Of a stretch of DNA of 64,000 nt, positions 11,061-24,424 are shown piece after piece. The position numbers and the translations under genes were made by a program. The DNA comes from Lysobacterales bacterium (lineage in GTDB: Bacteria > Pseudomonadota > Gammaproteobacteria > Xanthomonadales > Ahniellaceae), in assembly GCA_016182785.1 (NCBI GenBank), contig JACPFU010000003.1, positions 62,001-126,000 of the forward strand. Reading direction: 5' to 3'. Below the pieces are notes generated by a model. The model had not been told where the DNA came from. It saw nothing but the letters and a program-made list of their open reading frames with translations, and made no database searches. Position 1 is the stretch's first letter. Each line of letters begins with the position of its first letter.

Positions 11061-12163
11061 GCCAGACCTCCGTAGCGGGCATCCGTGGCCTCGATCACGG
11101 CACCACCGAGGCATGCCTCGGCGTCGTAGAAGACCACCGATTGCCCGGGCGTGACCGCGCGCTGCGGCTGGTCAAACGTGACCGCAAGCGTGCCGTCTTC
11201 GCGCAGTTCGACTGCGCAGTCCTGGTCGGGCTGGCGATAGCGGGTCTTGGCCGTGCAGCGGAAGGTGGCGGCGGGGGCGGTGCCGGCGACCCAGCTCGGC
11301 GAATGCGCCGTGAGCCGTGTCGAAAACAGCATCGGATGCTCGGTTCCCTGGACCGCGATCAGCACGTTGCGCGCGAGGTCCTTGCCGACCACGAACCAGG
11401 GCGCTTCCGGAAAACCGCGCACGCCGCCGATGCCGAGGCCTTCGCGCTGGCCGATGGTGTAGTAGCAGGCGCCCTGGTGCTGGCCGATGCGCTGACCCTC
11501 CGGCGTCTCGATGTCACCCGGTTGCGCGGCGACGTAACGCGACAGGAACTCGCGGAAGCGGCGCTCGCCGATGAAACAGATGCCGGTCGAGTCCTTCTTC
11601 GCGAACGTTGGCAACCCGGCCTCCCGGGCGATGCGACGCACCTCGGGTTTCGGCAGGTGGCCGATCGGGAACAGCGTGCGCGACAGTGCTTCCTGGCCGA
11701 TCAGATGCAGGAAGTAGCTCTGGTCCTTGTTCGGATCGGCACCACGCAACAGACGGTAGCGGCCATCGCGTGCATCGACCTGCGCATAGTGGCCGGTCGC
11801 GATCTTCTGCGCGCCGAGGTCCTCGGCGTGCTCGATGAAGGTCTTGAACTTGATCTCGCGGTTGCACAGCACGTCGGGGTTCGGCGTGCGCCCGGCGCGG
11901 TATTCGGCGAGGAAGGTCTCGAACACGCCGTCCCAGTACTCGGCGGCGAAGTTGCGGGCATGGAACGGGATGCCGAGATGGCGGCAGACGGCTTCGGCGT
12001 CACGCGCGTCCTGCTCGGCCGGGCAGGTGCCGGAGTCGTCCTCCTCCTCCCAGTTCTTCATGAACATGCCGGAAACGTCGGCGCCGCCGCGTACCAGCAG
12101 CATGGCCGCGACCGAGGAATCGACGCCCCCGGAGACGCCGACCACGATGCGTTCGGCGGCCAT
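11057..12163 (-). CDS. mnmA: tRNA-specific 2-thiouridylase MnmA
   Basis: A 368-residue enzyme that adds sulfur to U34 of tRNA Lys, Glu and Gln. The PP-loop GVSGGVDS is at residues 9-16, the catalytic cysteine is Cys100 in VLCNREIKF, and the second one is Cys196 in STGICFIGE. The C-terminal beta-barrel is complete. The ATG lies 2 nt after the nudJ stop, and its own stop overlaps the hflD start, so the three genes form a tight operon. Confidence 0.97.
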   Translation of the reverse strand: MAAERIVVGVSGGVDSSVAAMLLVRGGADVSGMFMKNWEEEDDSGTCPAEQDARDAEAVCRHLGIPFHARNFAAEYWDGVFETFLAEYRAGRTPNPDVLCNREIKFKTFIEHAEDLGAQKIATGHYAQVDARDGRYRLLRGADPNKDQSYFLHLIGQEALSRTLFPIGHLPKPEVRRIAREAGLPTFAKKDSTGICFIGERRFREFLSRYVAAQPGDIETPEGQRIGQHQGACYYTIGQREGLGIGGVRGFPEAPWFVVGKDLARNVLIAVQGTEHPMLFSTRLTAHSPSWVAGTAPAATFRCTAKTRYRQPDQDCAVELREDGTLAVTFDQPQRAVTPGQSVVFYDAEACLGGAVIEATDARYGGLA

Positions 12164-12165
12164 GC

Positions 12166-12642
12166 TCAAGGAGTCCGGCCGCCCTGCGCTTCGACCAGCT
12201 GCAGCCGGTCGAGCGGGGTGCTGCCATGGCGCAGGTAGTCGTGCAGGCAGCGGCGCACCAGCGGGCTGCGGCTTGGCACCGGGTGCGCGTCGAGCGCGTC
12301 CGCGGCGATCCAGACCGCACGCTCGATGCCCTCGTCGAGGGCGCGCTCGTGGTGGTGCGCGAGCGCACGTGCCGCCAGCGCCACGCGCAGGAAGGTCATG
12401 CCGTCGACCGGACTGGTCCACTGGTACAGGCCGACGAGCCCCACCGGCTCGACCAGCCATGCGGTTTCTTCCAAGGTCTCACGTACGGTGGCGGCGAGGA
12501 TCGACTCGCCATCCTCCAGGTGGCCGGCTGGCTGGTTCAGCACCAGCGCACCACGTACGCGTTCCTCGACAAACAGGAAGCGCCCGTCGCGCTCGACGAT
12601 CGCGGCAACGGTGACATCGGGTTTCCAGGTGGTTGCAGACAT
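12166..12642 (-). CDS. nudJ: NudJ-like Nudix phosphatase
   Basis: A 158-residue Nudix hydrolase. The Nudix box runs from Gly40 to about residue 62 ([14 protein letters not shown], then RETLEETAW) with all acidic and Arg positions present. In E. coli, NudJ acts on thiamin pyrophosphate and its hydroxymethylpyrimidine precursor as well as on nucleoside tri- and diphosphates. The assignment rests on sequence plus the conserved place in front of mnmA-hflD. A second in-frame ATG at 12669 would add nine residues; [12 protein letters not shown] is the more usual start. Confidence 0.9.
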   Translation of the reverse strand: MSATTWKPDVTVAAIVERDGRFLFVEERVRGALVLNQPAGHLEDGESILAATVRETLEETAWLVEPVGLVGLYQWTSPVDGMTFLRVALAARALAHHHERALDEGIERAVWIAADALDAHPVPSRSPLVRRCLHDYLRHGSTPLDRLQLVEAQGGRTP

Positions 12643-12784
12643 GGACACGGCGCGGAACGGATCGCCCATTCTAGCCGAGCGCGCCCGCAGCCCGCTTGAT
12701 TCCCGACGATCCGGGGCCATCTGGTGCTGCAGCCTCGGCATGGACGCGGCTTATACTCCGGCCATGAGTCTCGAGATCCGATGC

Positions 12785-13108
12785 ATGACGCAGTCGCCCA
12801 CCGAAACCGACCGTGAACAGGGCACGGTCGTCGAGGAAACCCGGCCCGAGCTGGCCAAGCCGCCGATGTACCAGGTGGCGCTGTTGAACGACGACTACAC
12901 GCCGATGGATTTCGTGGTGTCGGTATTGCAAATTTTCTTCCAGATGGACCACGCGCGCGCGACGCAGGTAATGCTTCACGTGCACACTCGCGGCAAGGGC
13001 GTTTGCGGTGTGTTCACCCGGGAAGTGGCAGAGAGCAAGGTGACGCAGGTCAACGAGTTTTCCCGCAGCCACCAGCACCCGCTGATGTGCACGATGGAAA
13101 AGCTCTGA
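12785..13108 (+). CDS. clpS: ClpS, adaptor of the ClpAP protease
   Basis: A 107-residue N-end-rule adaptor that delivers substrates with N-terminal bulky residues to ClpA. The family core is complete: [17 protein letters not shown] with the N-degron pocket residues, [19 protein letters not shown], and the C-terminal HPLMCTMEK. It lies 10 bp before clpA and shares its operon. Another in-frame ATG at 12764 would add seven residues; it follows a TATACT box at 12752-12757 so closely that it would need a leaderless message. The usual family length favours 12785. Confidence 0.95.
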   Translation: MTQSPTETDREQGTVVEETRPELAKPPMYQVALLNDDYTPMDFVVSVLQIFFQMDHARATQVMLHVHTRGKGVCGVFTREVAESKVTQVNEFSRSHQHPLMCTMEKL

Positions 13109-13118
13109 GGAGTCCGAC

Positions 13119-15410
13119 ATGTTCAGCAAGGATCTCGAGCAAACCCTCGCCCAGTGCTACAAGGACGCGCGCGAGCGCCGCCATGAGTTCATGACCGTCG
13201 AGCATCTGTTGCTGGCGCTGCTCGAGAACCCGTCCGCGGCTTCGGTGCTGCGTGCCTGCGGCGCCGATTTCAAGAAGCTCGCCGCCGACATCCGCAGCAT
13301 CATCGCCGAGACCGTGCCGGTGCTGCCGAGTGGCGATTCGCGCGACACCCAGCCGACCCTCGGATTCCAGCGCGTGCTGCAGCGCGCGGTCTACCACGTG
13401 CAGTCGAGCGGTCGCTCCGAAGTCACCGGTGCCAACGTGCTGGTCGCGATCTTTGGCGAGAAGGACTCGCACGCCGTGTACTTCCTGAACCAGCAGGAGA
13501 TCTCGCGTCTCGACGTGGTCAACTTCATCTCGCACAAGATCGCCAAGATCGGCCATGAGCCGAAACCGGGCGAAGCCGCGGACGCAGTGAAGCCGGAGGC
13601 CGAAGGCGGTGACGAGGCCAAGGGCAATCCGCTCAGCGAGTTCACCGTCAACCTCAACGAGCTCGCCCGCATCGGCAAGATCGACCCGCTGATCGGGCGT
13701 CAGGACGAGGTCGAGCGCACCATCCAGGTGCTGTGCCGGAGGCGCAAGAACAACCCGCTGTTCGTCGGTGAGGCTGGCGTCGGCAAGACCGCGATCGCGG
13801 AAGGGCTGGCACGGCGCATCGTCGAGGGCGAGGTTCCGGCGGTGCTGAAGGACGCGGTGATCTACTCGCTCGATCTCGGCGCACTGGTCGCCGGCACCAA
13901 GTACCGCGGCGATTTCGAGAAGCGGCTGAAGGCGGTGATCATCGAGTTGAAGAAGGAGCAGAACGCGATCCTGTTCATCGACGAGATCCACACCATCATC
14001 GGCGCCGGCTCGGCCTCGGGCGGCACCATGGACGCATCCAACCTGATCAAGCCGGCGCTGACCTCGGGCGAGATGCGCTGCATCGGCTCGACCACCTTCC
14101 AGGAGTTCCGTCAGGTGTTCGAGAAGGACCGCGCGCTCGCACGCCGCTTCCAGAAGATCGACGTGGTCGAGCCGACCATCGCCGACGCGCTCGAAATCCT
14201 GAAGGGGCTGAAGTCGCGCTTCGAGGAGTTCCACCAGATCGAATACACCCCGGATGCGCTCAAGGCGGCGGTGGATCTTTCCGTGCGCCACATCGGCGAC
14301 CGGTTGCTGCCGGACAAGGCGATCGACGTGATCGACGAGGCCGGGGCGCGCCAGCGCCTGGTGCCGGATGCCGATCGCAAGGCCACGGTCGACGTGCCCG
14401 AGATCGAGTACATCATCGCCAAGATGGCGCGCATCCCGCCGAAGCAGGTGTCGGTCTCCGACCGCGAAGTGCTGCGCAACCTCGACCGCAACCTGAAGAT
14501 GGTCGTGTTCGGCCAGGACGAGGCGATCGACGCGCTCGCCGCCGCGATCAAGATGGCGCGCTCCGGGCTGGCCAATCCGGCCAAGCCGATCGGCGCCTTC
14601 CTGTTCACCGGGCCGACCGGCGTGGGCAAGACCGAAGTCACGCGCCAGCTGGCGATGCAGCTTGGCATCGAGCTGATCCGCTTCGACATGAGCGAGTACA
14701 TGGAAGCGCATTCGGTATCGCGGCTGATCGGAGCGCCTCCGGGCTACGTCGGCTTCGATCAGGGCGGGCTGCTCACCGAGGCGGTGACCAAGCATCCGCA
14801 CGCGGTGGTGCTGCTCGACGAGATCGAGAAGGCGCATCCGGACGTGTTCAACATCCTGCTGCAGGTGATGGACCGCGGCATCCTCACCGACACCAACGGC
14901 CGCGAGGCCAATTTCAAGAACGTGGTGCTGGTAATGACGACCAACGTCGGCGCCGCGCAAGCGGCACGACGCACCATTGGTTTCGTGCACCAGGATCATT
15001 CCACCGACGCGATGGAGATCCTGCGCAAGGCGTTCACGCCCGAGTTCCGCAACCGCATCGACGCCATCATCCAGTTCAAGCCGCTCGACATCGAGCATGT
15101 GCTGCGCGTGGTCGACAAGTTCCTGATCGAGCTCGAAGCGCAACTGCACGAGAAGCACGTGTCGCTGTCGGTCGGCGCCGACGCGCGACGCTGGCTGGCC
15201 GAGAACGGCTTCGACCCGATGATGGGCGCGCGGCCGATGGCGCGCATCATCCAGGACAGCATCAAGCGCCCGCTTGCCGACGAACTGCTGTTCGGCAAGC
15301 TCGCCGCGGGCGGTCGTGTCGACGTCGCCGTGCGCGACGGCAAGCTCGTGCTCGACTGCTACCCCGAACCGGCCAAGGCCCCGCCCGAGCCCGCCGAAGC
15401 GACGTCCTGA
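13119..15410 (+). CDS. clpA: ClpA, ATPase subunit of the ClpAP protease
   Basis: A 763-residue Hsp100 unfoldase. The N-domain (residues 1-145) binds ClpS. AAA-1 has Walker A GEAGVGKT near residue 217, AAA-2 has GPTGVGKT near 498, and the ClpP-docking loop is IGF (in [10 protein letters not shown]). GGAG precedes the ATG. The gene ends at a strong terminator. clpP is not in the window. Confidence 0.97.
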   Translation: MFSKDLEQTLAQCYKDARERRHEFMTVEHLLLALLENPSAASVLRACGADFKKLAADIRSIIAETVPVLPSGDSRDTQPTLGFQRVLQRAVYHVQSSGRSEVTGANVLVAIFGEKDSHAVYFLNQQEISRLDVVNFISHKIAKIGHEPKPGEAADAVKPEAEGGDEAKGNPLSEFTVNLNELARIGKIDPLIGRQDEVERTIQVLCRRRKNNPLFVGEAGVGKTAIAEGLARRIVEGEVPAVLKDAVIYSLDLGALVAGTKYRGDFEKRLKAVIIELKKEQNAILFIDEIHTIIGAGSASGGTMDASNLIKPALTSGEMRCIGSTTFQEFRQVFEKDRALARRFQKIDVVEPTIADALEILKGLKSRFEEFHQIEYTPDALKAAVDLSVRHIGDRLLPDKAIDVIDEAGARQRLVPDADRKATVDVPEIEYIIAKMARIPPKQVSVSDREVLRNLDRNLKMVVFGQDEAIDALAAAIKMARSGLANPAKPIGAFLFTGPTGVGKTEVTRQLAMQLGIELIRFDMSEYMEAHSVSRLIGAPPGYVGFDQGGLLTEAVTKHPHAVVLLDEIEKAHPDVFNILLQVMDRGILTDTNGREANFKNVVLVMTTNVGAAQAARRTIGFVHQDHSTDAMEILRKAFTPEFRNRIDAIIQFKPLDIEHVLRVVDKFLIELEAQLHEKHVSLSVGADARRWLAENGFDPMMGARPMARIIQDSIKRPLADELLFGKLAAGGRVDVAVRDGKLVLDCYPEPAKAPPEPAEATS

Positions 15411-15430
15411 ATTCCGCACCCCGGAAACGC

Positions 15431-15458
15431 AAAACGCCGCGATTGCTCGCGGCGTTTT
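15431..15458. terminator. terminator between clpA and infA
   Basis: AAAACGCCGCGA-TTGC-TCGCGGCGTTTT is a perfect 12-bp stem with A and T tracts, so it can serve both clpA (plus) and infA (minus). It lies 21 nt after the clpA stop. Confidence 0.9.
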
Positions 15459-15477
15459 CGTGTTCGGCGGGTGGGCA

Positions 15478-15696
15478 TCACTTCATGCGGTAGGTGATGC
15501 GGCCCTTGGTGAGGTCGTAGGGGGTCATCTCGACCTTGACCTTGTCGCCGGTGAGGATGCGGATGTAGTTCTTGCGCATGCGTCCGGAGATGTGTGCCGT
15601 GATGATGTGGCCGTTGTCGAGTTTGACGCGGAACATCGTGTTCGGCAGCGTCTCGGCAACCGTGCCTTCCATCTCGATCTGATCGTCTTTGGACAT
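15478..15696 (-). CDS. infA: translation initiation factor IF-1
   Basis: A 72-residue OB-fold protein with the family sequence nearly unchanged ([30 protein letters not shown], and the end [10 protein letters not shown]). It binds the ribosomal A site during initiation. It is convergent with clpA and separated from it by a shared terminator. It has its own promoter in the gap after aat. Confidence 0.98.
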   Translation of the reverse strand: MSKDDQIEMEGTVAETLPNTMFRVKLDNGHIITAHISGRMRKNYIRILTGDKVKVEMTPYDLTKGRITYRMK

Positions 15697-15732
15697 GCGT
15701 TCCCGCGGAAAAAGGGGTTCTAAGGGGCGCGG

Positions 15733-15760
15733 ATTCTGACACGGAAGCCCCGAGTGTCAA
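15733..15760 (-). promoter_or_regulatory. sigma-70 promoter of infA
   Basis: On the minus strand a perfect TTGACA (15760-15755) and CAGAAT (15738-15733) are separated by 16 nt. The start would be near 15726, about 30 nt before the infA ATG. It lies directly after the aat stop and gives infA expression independent of the aat operon. Confidence 0.7.
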
Positions 15761-15772
15761 CGCTTGCGTCGT

Positions 15773-16501
15773 TCAGAGATCCAGTTCCGACGCGGATTTC
15801 CGGCCGAAATCCGCCGCCCAGTGCGGGTTTGCGGGGGGCTGCGTGGTGAAGCGCGCGAGCCCCGCGACGAATGCTGCGCGTGCCATCGTGCATGCGCCGA
15901 GCCGTGTCAGATGGCCCGATTCGACCTGCCCGTCGAGCCAGACGAAGCCGGCGGCGCGCAGGTGGTCCGCGAGCGCGAACAGCGCCAGCTTGGAGGCGTT
16001 CGGGCGACGCGAGAACATCGATTCGCCGCAGAACACCCGGCCGATGGCGATGCCGTAGAGGCCTCCGACCAGTTCCTCGCCATCGTGCACGGCGATGCAG
16101 TGTGCGTGGCCGAGTTCGTGCAGTTGCTGGTAGGCGCCGCGCATCGCCGCGGTGATCCAGGTGCCCTCGGCGTAGCTGCGCGGTGCCGCGCAGGCCTGGA
16201 TCACGGCGGCGAAGTCGCGGTCGACGCGCAGGCTCCAGGGGCAGGAGCGGGTGAAACGGCGGAAACGCGCGTTCGCGCGTGTCGTCGCCAGGTCGAAGAC
16301 GGCGCGCGGGTCCGGCGACCACCACAGGATCGGTTCGCCGTCGTTGAACCACGGGAAGACGCCATGGCGATAAGCGAGCAGCAGCCGCTCCGGGCTCAGA
16401 TCGCCGCCGGCGCAGAGCAGGCCATTGGGCTCGGTCAGCGCCTGCTCGACCGGAGGAAACGGCAGCAGCGGCGCGCGCGGCAGGATCGGGATGCGGATCA
16501 T
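15773..16501 (-). CDS. aat: leucyl/phenylalanyl-tRNA-protein transferase
   Basis: A 242-residue enzyme that adds Leu or Phe to proteins with N-terminal Arg or Lys, creating the N-degrons read by ClpS. Family motifs are WWSPDPRAVF near residue 60, GTWITAAMRGAY, and GGLYGIAIGRVFCGESMFS near 152-170. Its ATG overlaps the stop of the upstream acetyltransferase gene by 4 nt. Its closeness to clpS-clpA links substrate marking and degradation in one locus. Confidence 0.97.
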   Translation of the reverse strand: MIRIPILPRAPLLPFPPVEQALTEPNGLLCAGGDLSPERLLLAYRHGVFPWFNDGEPILWWSPDPRAVFDLATTRANARFRRFTRSCPWSLRVDRDFAAVIQACAAPRSYAEGTWITAAMRGAYQQLHELGHAHCIAVHDGEELVGGLYGIAIGRVFCGESMFSRRPNASKLALFALADHLRAAGFVWLDGQVESGHLTRLGACTMARAAFVAGLARFTTQPPANPHWAADFGRKSASELDL

Positions 16502-17637
16502 GGCGCGATCGTATCGCCCTGCGCATACGGCGAATGCCGCAGCAGCGCATCGCGATAGCGTTCCAGATGCACCGCTTCGCGTCGCAGGTAGTCGGCGATC
16601 GCGGCGCGGAAGCCGGCGTGGGCGAAGTAGTGGCGGGAATGCGTGCGTACCGGCAGGAAGCCGCGTGCGATCTTGTGCTCGCCGCCGGCGCCGGGTTCGA
16701 AACGCTGCAGTCGATGCGCGATCGCGTGCTCGATGCCCTGGTAGTAGCAGGTCTCGAAATGCAGTCCCGGCGCGTCCTCGATGCAGCCCCAGTAACGACC
16801 ATGCAGCGTGGTCGAGTCCTGCAGCAGGAACGCGCAGGCCAGCGGCTCGTCGCGGCGATAGCCGACCACGGCGAGCGTCTGCCGCGGCAGCGCTTCACAC
16901 AGGCGTGCGAAGAAGGCCGGGGTCAGCGCCGCCGTATTGCCCTTGTCGCTGAAGGTGCGGGCGTAGCAGCGGTACAGGAAATCGAGCAGCGGCGGGTCGA
17001 TCTCGTCGCCGTGCCGGCGCTCGAAACGCCAGCCTTGGCGCGCGAGCCGGGCGCGTTCCTGGCGGATGTTCTTGCGCTTCTTGGCATCGAGTGCCGCGAG
17101 GAAATCGTCGAAGTCGCGATAGCCGCGGTTGTGCCAGTGGAACTGCCAGTCGAACCGCGGCAGCCAGTCCTCGGCGAAGGCGTCGCATTCGAGTCCCGGC
17201 AGGAAGTTCACGTGCGCCGAGGACCAGCGCCGTTCGCGCACGTCCGCGGCCAAGGCATCGACCAGCACGCGACGGTCGTCCGCATCTCGCGCCAGCAGCC
17301 TCGGTCCGGTCACCGGCGAGTAGGGCACCGCCACCAGTCGCTTCGGGTAGTAGCTGCCGAGGCTGCGTTCGTACGCATCGGCGATGGCGAAATCGAACAC
17401 GAACTCGCCGTGCGAGTTGGCCTTGCGCCAGGTCGGAGCGGCGGCGACCAACGCATCGCCGCGCCACAAGGTTAGGTGCTCGGGTTGCCAGCCCAGTTCG
17501 CGGCGCAGGCTGCCGCTGCGTTCGAGGGCCGCGAGGAATGCGTGCGCGACAAACGGATGGTCGTTGCCGCGCAGCGCGTCCCAGGCGCCGGCCGCCACGT
17601 CGTCGATGCGCTCCAGCCAGCGTACGCGGAGCGCCAC
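16498..17637 (-). CDS. COG3146/DUF482 GNAT-fold protein
   Basis: A 379-residue cytoplasmic protein of the DUF482 family, a duplicated GNAT fold related to FemAB-like transferases. Marks are HPFVAHAFLAALERSGS near residues 26-43, YSPVTGPRLL near 105, the HWHNRGYRDFDDFLA segment, and HGRYWGC plus HFETCYYQGI in the C-terminal half. It starts with GTG, 11 nt after the trxB stop, and overlaps aat. The substrate is unknown. The place between trxB and aat is where E. coli has cydC-cydD. Confidence 0.88.
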   Translation of the reverse strand: MALRVRWLERIDDVAAGAWDALRGNDHPFVAHAFLAALERSGSLRRELGWQPEHLTLWRGDALVAAAPTWRKANSHGEFVFDFAIADAYERSLGSYYPKRLVAVPYSPVTGPRLLARDADDRRVLVDALAADVRERRWSSAHVNFLPGLECDAFAEDWLPRFDWQFHWHNRGYRDFDDFLAALDAKKRKNIRQERARLARQGWRFERRHGDEIDPPLLDFLYRCYARTFSDKGNTAALTPAFFARLCEALPRQTLAVVGYRRDEPLACAFLLQDSTTLHGRYWGCIEDAPGLHFETCYYQGIEHAIAHRLQRFEPGAGGEHKIARGFLPVRTHSRHYFAHAGFRAAIADYLRREAVHLERYRDALLRHSPYAQGDTIAP

Positions 17638-17648
17638 CTGGTGCGTCC

Positions 17649-21101
<3,453 letters not shown>

Positions 21102-21143
21102 GCCTCAACGGTCGTTCAGTGCATGACCGCGAAGATGCATTCC

Positions 21144-21205
21144 CTGTGGGAGCGGCCGCAGGCCGCGATTGGGTGCCTGATCGCGGCCTGCGGCCGCTCC
21201 CACAG
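21144..21205. repeat. paired REP-like element, perfect 26-bp inverted repeat
   Basis: The arm 21144-21169 begins CTGTGGGAGCGGCCGC, and 21180-21205 is its exact reverse complement, with a 10-nt spacer. It lies between ftsK and lolA and has no T tract, so it is not a standard terminator. The TGTGGGAG head matches the single unit at 5222-5252. Such paired hairpins are typical of REP elements moved by RAYT transposases. Confidence 0.8.
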
Positions 21206-21231
21206 AGAGAATCGAGACATTGGAGAGATTG

Positions 21232-21876
21232 ATGCGATTCCTGATGTTGTGCCTGTTGTTGCTATCAAACGCCGCTCTCGCAGCCGACGCGCGCGCACGC
21301 CTGGAAGCGTTTGCGCACGGCCTTGATGCGCTCAACGGCGAATTCACGCAGACGACCATGGATGCCAATGGCGAAGTGCAGGAGGAATCGCGCGGCACGC
21401 TGGCACTGGCCGCGCCGCGCCAATTCCGCTGGCAATACGCCGAGCCGTTCCCACAGCTGATCGTCGCCGACGGCAACAACGTCTGGATCTACGACCAGGA
21501 CCTCGACCAGGTGACCGTGCGCAACCAGTCGACCGAGGAATCGCAGTCGCCGCTGACCGTGCTCGTCGACCTGTCGCAGCTCGATCGCGACTACGTCGTG
21601 CAAGCACTGAAGGACCGCGGCAACCTCGCCTGGCTCGGCCTGACCTCGCGCGCCAAGGAACCGCCGTTCAAGCGCATCGAAATCGGCTTCGACGCCCTCG
21701 GCCCGAAGCAGATGCTGCTCGAAGACCTGCTCGGCAATCGCACCGAGTGGCGCTTCTCGAACTGGCAGCGCAACCCCAAGCTCGCCCCCGACACCTTCCG
21801 CTTCACGCCGCCGCAAGGTGTCGACGTGATCGGCGAGGCGGTCGAAGCGGCCGAAACGCTGCCGTTGAAGAACTGA
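21232..21876 (+). CDS. lolA: LolA, periplasmic lipoprotein carrier
   Basis: A 214-residue protein with signal peptide (cleavage near ALAADA). It carries lipoproteins from the LolCDE complex to the outer membrane. Family features are LDALNGEFTQTTMD near the mature N-terminus, AAPRQFRWQY, and NNVWIYDQDLDQVTVR. The ATG at 21232 is preceded by GGAGAG. The window holds several of its likely clients (BamE, the M2 peptidase, DUF885 and other lipoproteins). Confidence 0.95.
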   Translation: MRFLMLCLLLLSNAALAADARARLEAFAHGLDALNGEFTQTTMDANGEVQEESRGTLALAAPRQFRWQYAEPFPQLIVADGNNVWIYDQDLDQVTVRNQSTEESQSPLTVLVDLSQLDRDYVVQALKDRGNLAWLGLTSRAKEPPFKRIEIGFDALGPKQMLLEDLLGNRTEWRFSNWQRNPKLAPDTFRFTPPQGVDVIGEAVEAAETLPLKN

Positions 21877-21898
21877 CGGAGCGTTGTATCTTTCGCGG

Positions 21899-23083
21899 AT
21901 GAATTTCATCCGCGACCTTTCGGTTTCCGCGATCGTCGCCGGTTTCGTCACGGTGCTGGTCGGTTTCACGAGTTCCGCAGTGATCGTGTTCCAGGCCGCG
22001 CAGGCGGTCGGTGCCGACGCTGCACAGACGGCGTCATGGATGTGGGCGCTCGGTATCGGCATGGGCCTGACCTGCATCGGTCTCTCGCTGCGCTATCGCG
22101 TTCCGGTCGTGACCGCATGGTCGACTCCCGGTGCCGCGATGTTGATCACGAGTGGCGCCGGCGTGCCGATCGAGGCCGCGACCGGCGCTTTCGTCGTGTC
22201 CGCGCTGCTGATCCTGGTCGCAGGCGGCAGCGGCTTGTTCGCGCGTGTGCTGCACCGGATTCCACCGGCAATCGGCGCCGGCATGCTCGCAGGTGTGTTG
22301 CTGCGGTTTGGGCTCGACCTGTTCGTGACCATGAAGTCGCAGTTTGCGCTCGCAGCAGCGATGTTCGTTGCCTACTTGCTGATGCGCCGGCTGCAGCCGC
22401 GTTACGCCGTTTTCGCGACGCTCGTGCTCGGATTGCTGCTGTGTGCCGCGTTCGGCATGCTCGCGTTCGAGCGCTTGCAACTCGGGCTGGCTGCTCCAGT
22501 CTGGGTGCAGCCGGAATTCACCTGGTCGGCGATCGTTGGCATCGCCGTGCCGCTATTCGTGGTGACCATGGCGTCGCAGAACGTCCCGGGCGTGACCGTG
22601 TTGCACGCATCGGGGTACCGAGCGCCGATCTCCGCGATCATCGGCTGGACCGGGCTTGCGAACCTGCTGCTCGCGCCGTTTGGCGCGTTCGCGTTGAATC
22701 TCGCCGCGATCACCGCAGCGATCTGCACCGGGCGCGAAGCGCACGAAGATCCGGACCGGCGCTATGTCGCAGCGGTCGCCGCCGGTTCGTTCTATCTGAT
22801 CGTGGGACTGTTTGGCGCTACGGTTGCGTCGCTGTTTGCAGCGTTCCCGAAGGAACTGATCAGCGTGATCGCCGGGCTCGCTCTGCTTGGCACGATCGCG
22901 AATGGCCTGGTCACCGCGCTCGCACACGAACGCGAGCGCGAGCCGGCACTGATCACCTTTCTCGTCACTGCGTCCGGCGTTGCGATCAGCGGCATCGGCT
23001 CCGCGTTCTGGGGCCTCGTTGCCGGCGTGTTTGCATTGCTCGTATTGCGCTGGCGCGAACCGGCTGTCGTCGTGAAGACGTAG
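21899..23083 (+). CDS. benE: BenE-family benzoate/H+ symporter
   Basis: A 394-residue membrane protein with about 12 segments of the BenE family, inner-membrane symporters related to NCS2 carriers. Family features include PVVTAWSTPGAAML near residue 65-78, PPAIGAGMLAGVLLRFG, VVTMASQNVPGVTVLHASGY near 220-240, and a following GxFALNLAAITAAI. It lies between lolA and rarA, where E. coli has no gene. There are no benzoate genes around it, so the substrate is uncertain. Confidence 0.9.
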   Translation: MNFIRDLSVSAIVAGFVTVLVGFTSSAVIVFQAAQAVGADAAQTASWMWALGIGMGLTCIGLSLRYRVPVVTAWSTPGAAMLITSGAGVPIEAATGAFVVSALLILVAGGSGLFARVLHRIPPAIGAGMLAGVLLRFGLDLFVTMKSQFALAAAMFVAYLLMRRLQPRYAVFATLVLGLLLCAAFGMLAFERLQLGLAAPVWVQPEFTWSAIVGIAVPLFVVTMASQNVPGVTVLHASGYRAPISAIIGWTGLANLLLAPFGAFALNLAAITAAICTGREAHEDPDRRYVAAVAAGSFYLIVGLFGATVASLFAAFPKELISVIAGLALLGTIANGLVTALAHEREREPALITFLVTASGVAISGIGSAFWGLVAGVFALLVLRWREPAVVVKT

Positions 23084-23092
23084 ACTGCCGCG

Positions 23093-24424
23093 ATGAAATC
23101 ACGCGCCCCGCAACCCGATCTGCTGCCCGAACCCGAAACCCTGAAACCGCTGGCCGAGCGGATGCGGCCGCAGGCGCTGGATGATTTTGTCGGGCAGGAG
23201 CGCTTGCTGGCGCCGGGTACGGCGTTCCGGCGGGCGATCGAGTCGGGGCGGGTGCACTCGATGATCCTGTGGGGGCCGCCGGGTTGTGGCAAGACCAGCC
23301 TGGCGCGCGTGCTGGCGCGTTATGCCGAGGCCGAGTTCCTGTCGATCTCGGCGGTGCTCGGTGGGCTGGCCGAGGTGCGTGCGGCACTGGCGCAGGCGGC
23401 ACAGCACTTTGCCGCCGGCAAGCGCACGGTGTTGTTCGTCGATGAGGTGCACCGCTTCAACAAGGCGCAGCAGGACGCGTTCCTGCCGCACATCGAGCGC
23501 GGCACCATCGTCTTCGTCGGCGCCACCACCGAGAACCCGTCGTTCGAGCTGAACTCGGCGCTGCTGTCGCGCTGTCGCGTGCACGTGCTTGATGCGGTCT
23601 CGGTCGCGGCGATCGTGCAGGCATTGCAGCATGCGCTCGTCGATCGTGAGCACGGCCTCGGCGCACTCGGCCTGCAGATCAGTGACGACGCGCTGAGCGA
23701 GATCGCACGCGCTGCCGATGGGGATGTGCGCCGCGGCCTGACTCTGCTCGAGATCGCCGCCGAACTGGCCGAAGGCGGTCGCATCGAAACCAGTGTGCTC
23801 GACCAGGTGCTGGCCGATCGCGTGCGCCGCTTCGACAAGGGCGGCGAGGCCTTCTACGACCAGATTTCGGCCCTGCACAAGTCGGTGCGCAACTCGAATC
23901 CGGATGCGGCGTTGTACTGGATCGCGCGCATGTTCGATGGTGGTTGTGACCCGGCCTACCTGGCGCGACGCCTGGTGCGCATGGCGGTGGAAGACATCGG
24001 TCTTGCCGATCCTTCCGCGCTCGAACGCACGATTGCGGCCTGGGAAGCCTACGAGCGCCAGGGCAGCCCCGAGGGCGATCTGGCGCTGGCGATGATGGCC
24101 GTGTATCTGGCGATGGCGCCGAAGAGCAATGCCGCGTATGCCGCCTATGGTGCAGCGCGCAAGCTGGTCGCCGAAAGCGGTTCCTTGCCGGTGCCGCTGG
24201 CCTTGCGCAACGCGCCGACGAAATTGATGAAGGAACTCGGCTACGGCGCGAAGTACCAATACGACCCCGATCTCGAGGGCGGCATCGCCTATGACCAGCG
24301 GTGTTTTCCGGATGAACTCGGCGAACGCCAGCTGTATCGGCCGACCAGCAACGGCATCGAAGCCCGCATCCGCGAGAAGCTGGATCAGATCCGCGCCGAG
24401 CGCGCGAAGGCGGTGGCTCGATGA
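23093..24424 (+). CDS. rarA: RarA (MgsA), replication-associated AAA+ ATPase
   Basis: A 443-residue clamp-loader-like ATPase that acts at stalled replication forks. Features are RMRPQALDDFVGQE near the start, Walker A GPPGCGKTS, Walker B FVDEVHRFNKAQQDAFLPHI, sensor GATTENPSFELN, and the C-terminal oligomerisation domain with ALYWIARMFDGG and MAPKSNAAYAAY. It sits in the conserved lolA-rarA-serS order and overlaps crcB by 4 nt (ATGA). Confidence 0.96.
   Translation: MKSRAPQPDLLPEPETLKPLAERMRPQALDDFVGQERLLAPGTAFRRAIESGRVHSMILWGPPGCGKTSLARVLARYAEAEFLSISAVLGGLAEVRAALAQAAQHFAAGKRTVLFVDEVHRFNKAQQDAFLPHIERGTIVFVGATTENPSFELNSALLSRCRVHVLDAVSVAAIVQALQHALVDREHGLGALGLQISDDALSEIARAADGDVRRGLTLLEIAAELAEGGRIETSVLDQVLADRVRRFDKGGEAFYDQISALHKSVRNSNPDAALYWIARMFDGGCDPAYLARRLVRMAVEDIGLADPSALERTIAAWEAYERQGSPEGDLALAMMAVYLAMAPKSNAAYAAYGAARKLVAESGSLPVPLALRNAPTKLMKELGYGAKYQYDPDLEGGIAYDQRCFPDELGERQLYRPTSNGIEARIREKLDQIRAERAKAVAR

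Noticed and set aside
13050-15419. A 789-residue open frame on the minus strand
   Set aside because: Antisense shadow of clpA; sequence composition is typical of a mirrored frame.
21144-21205. Terminator of ftsK
   Set aside because: The hairpin has no T tract on either side; a REP-like pair fits better.
24300-24421. Fluoride riboswitch before crcB
   Set aside because: crcB starts inside the rarA stop, and the upstream bases are fully coding.
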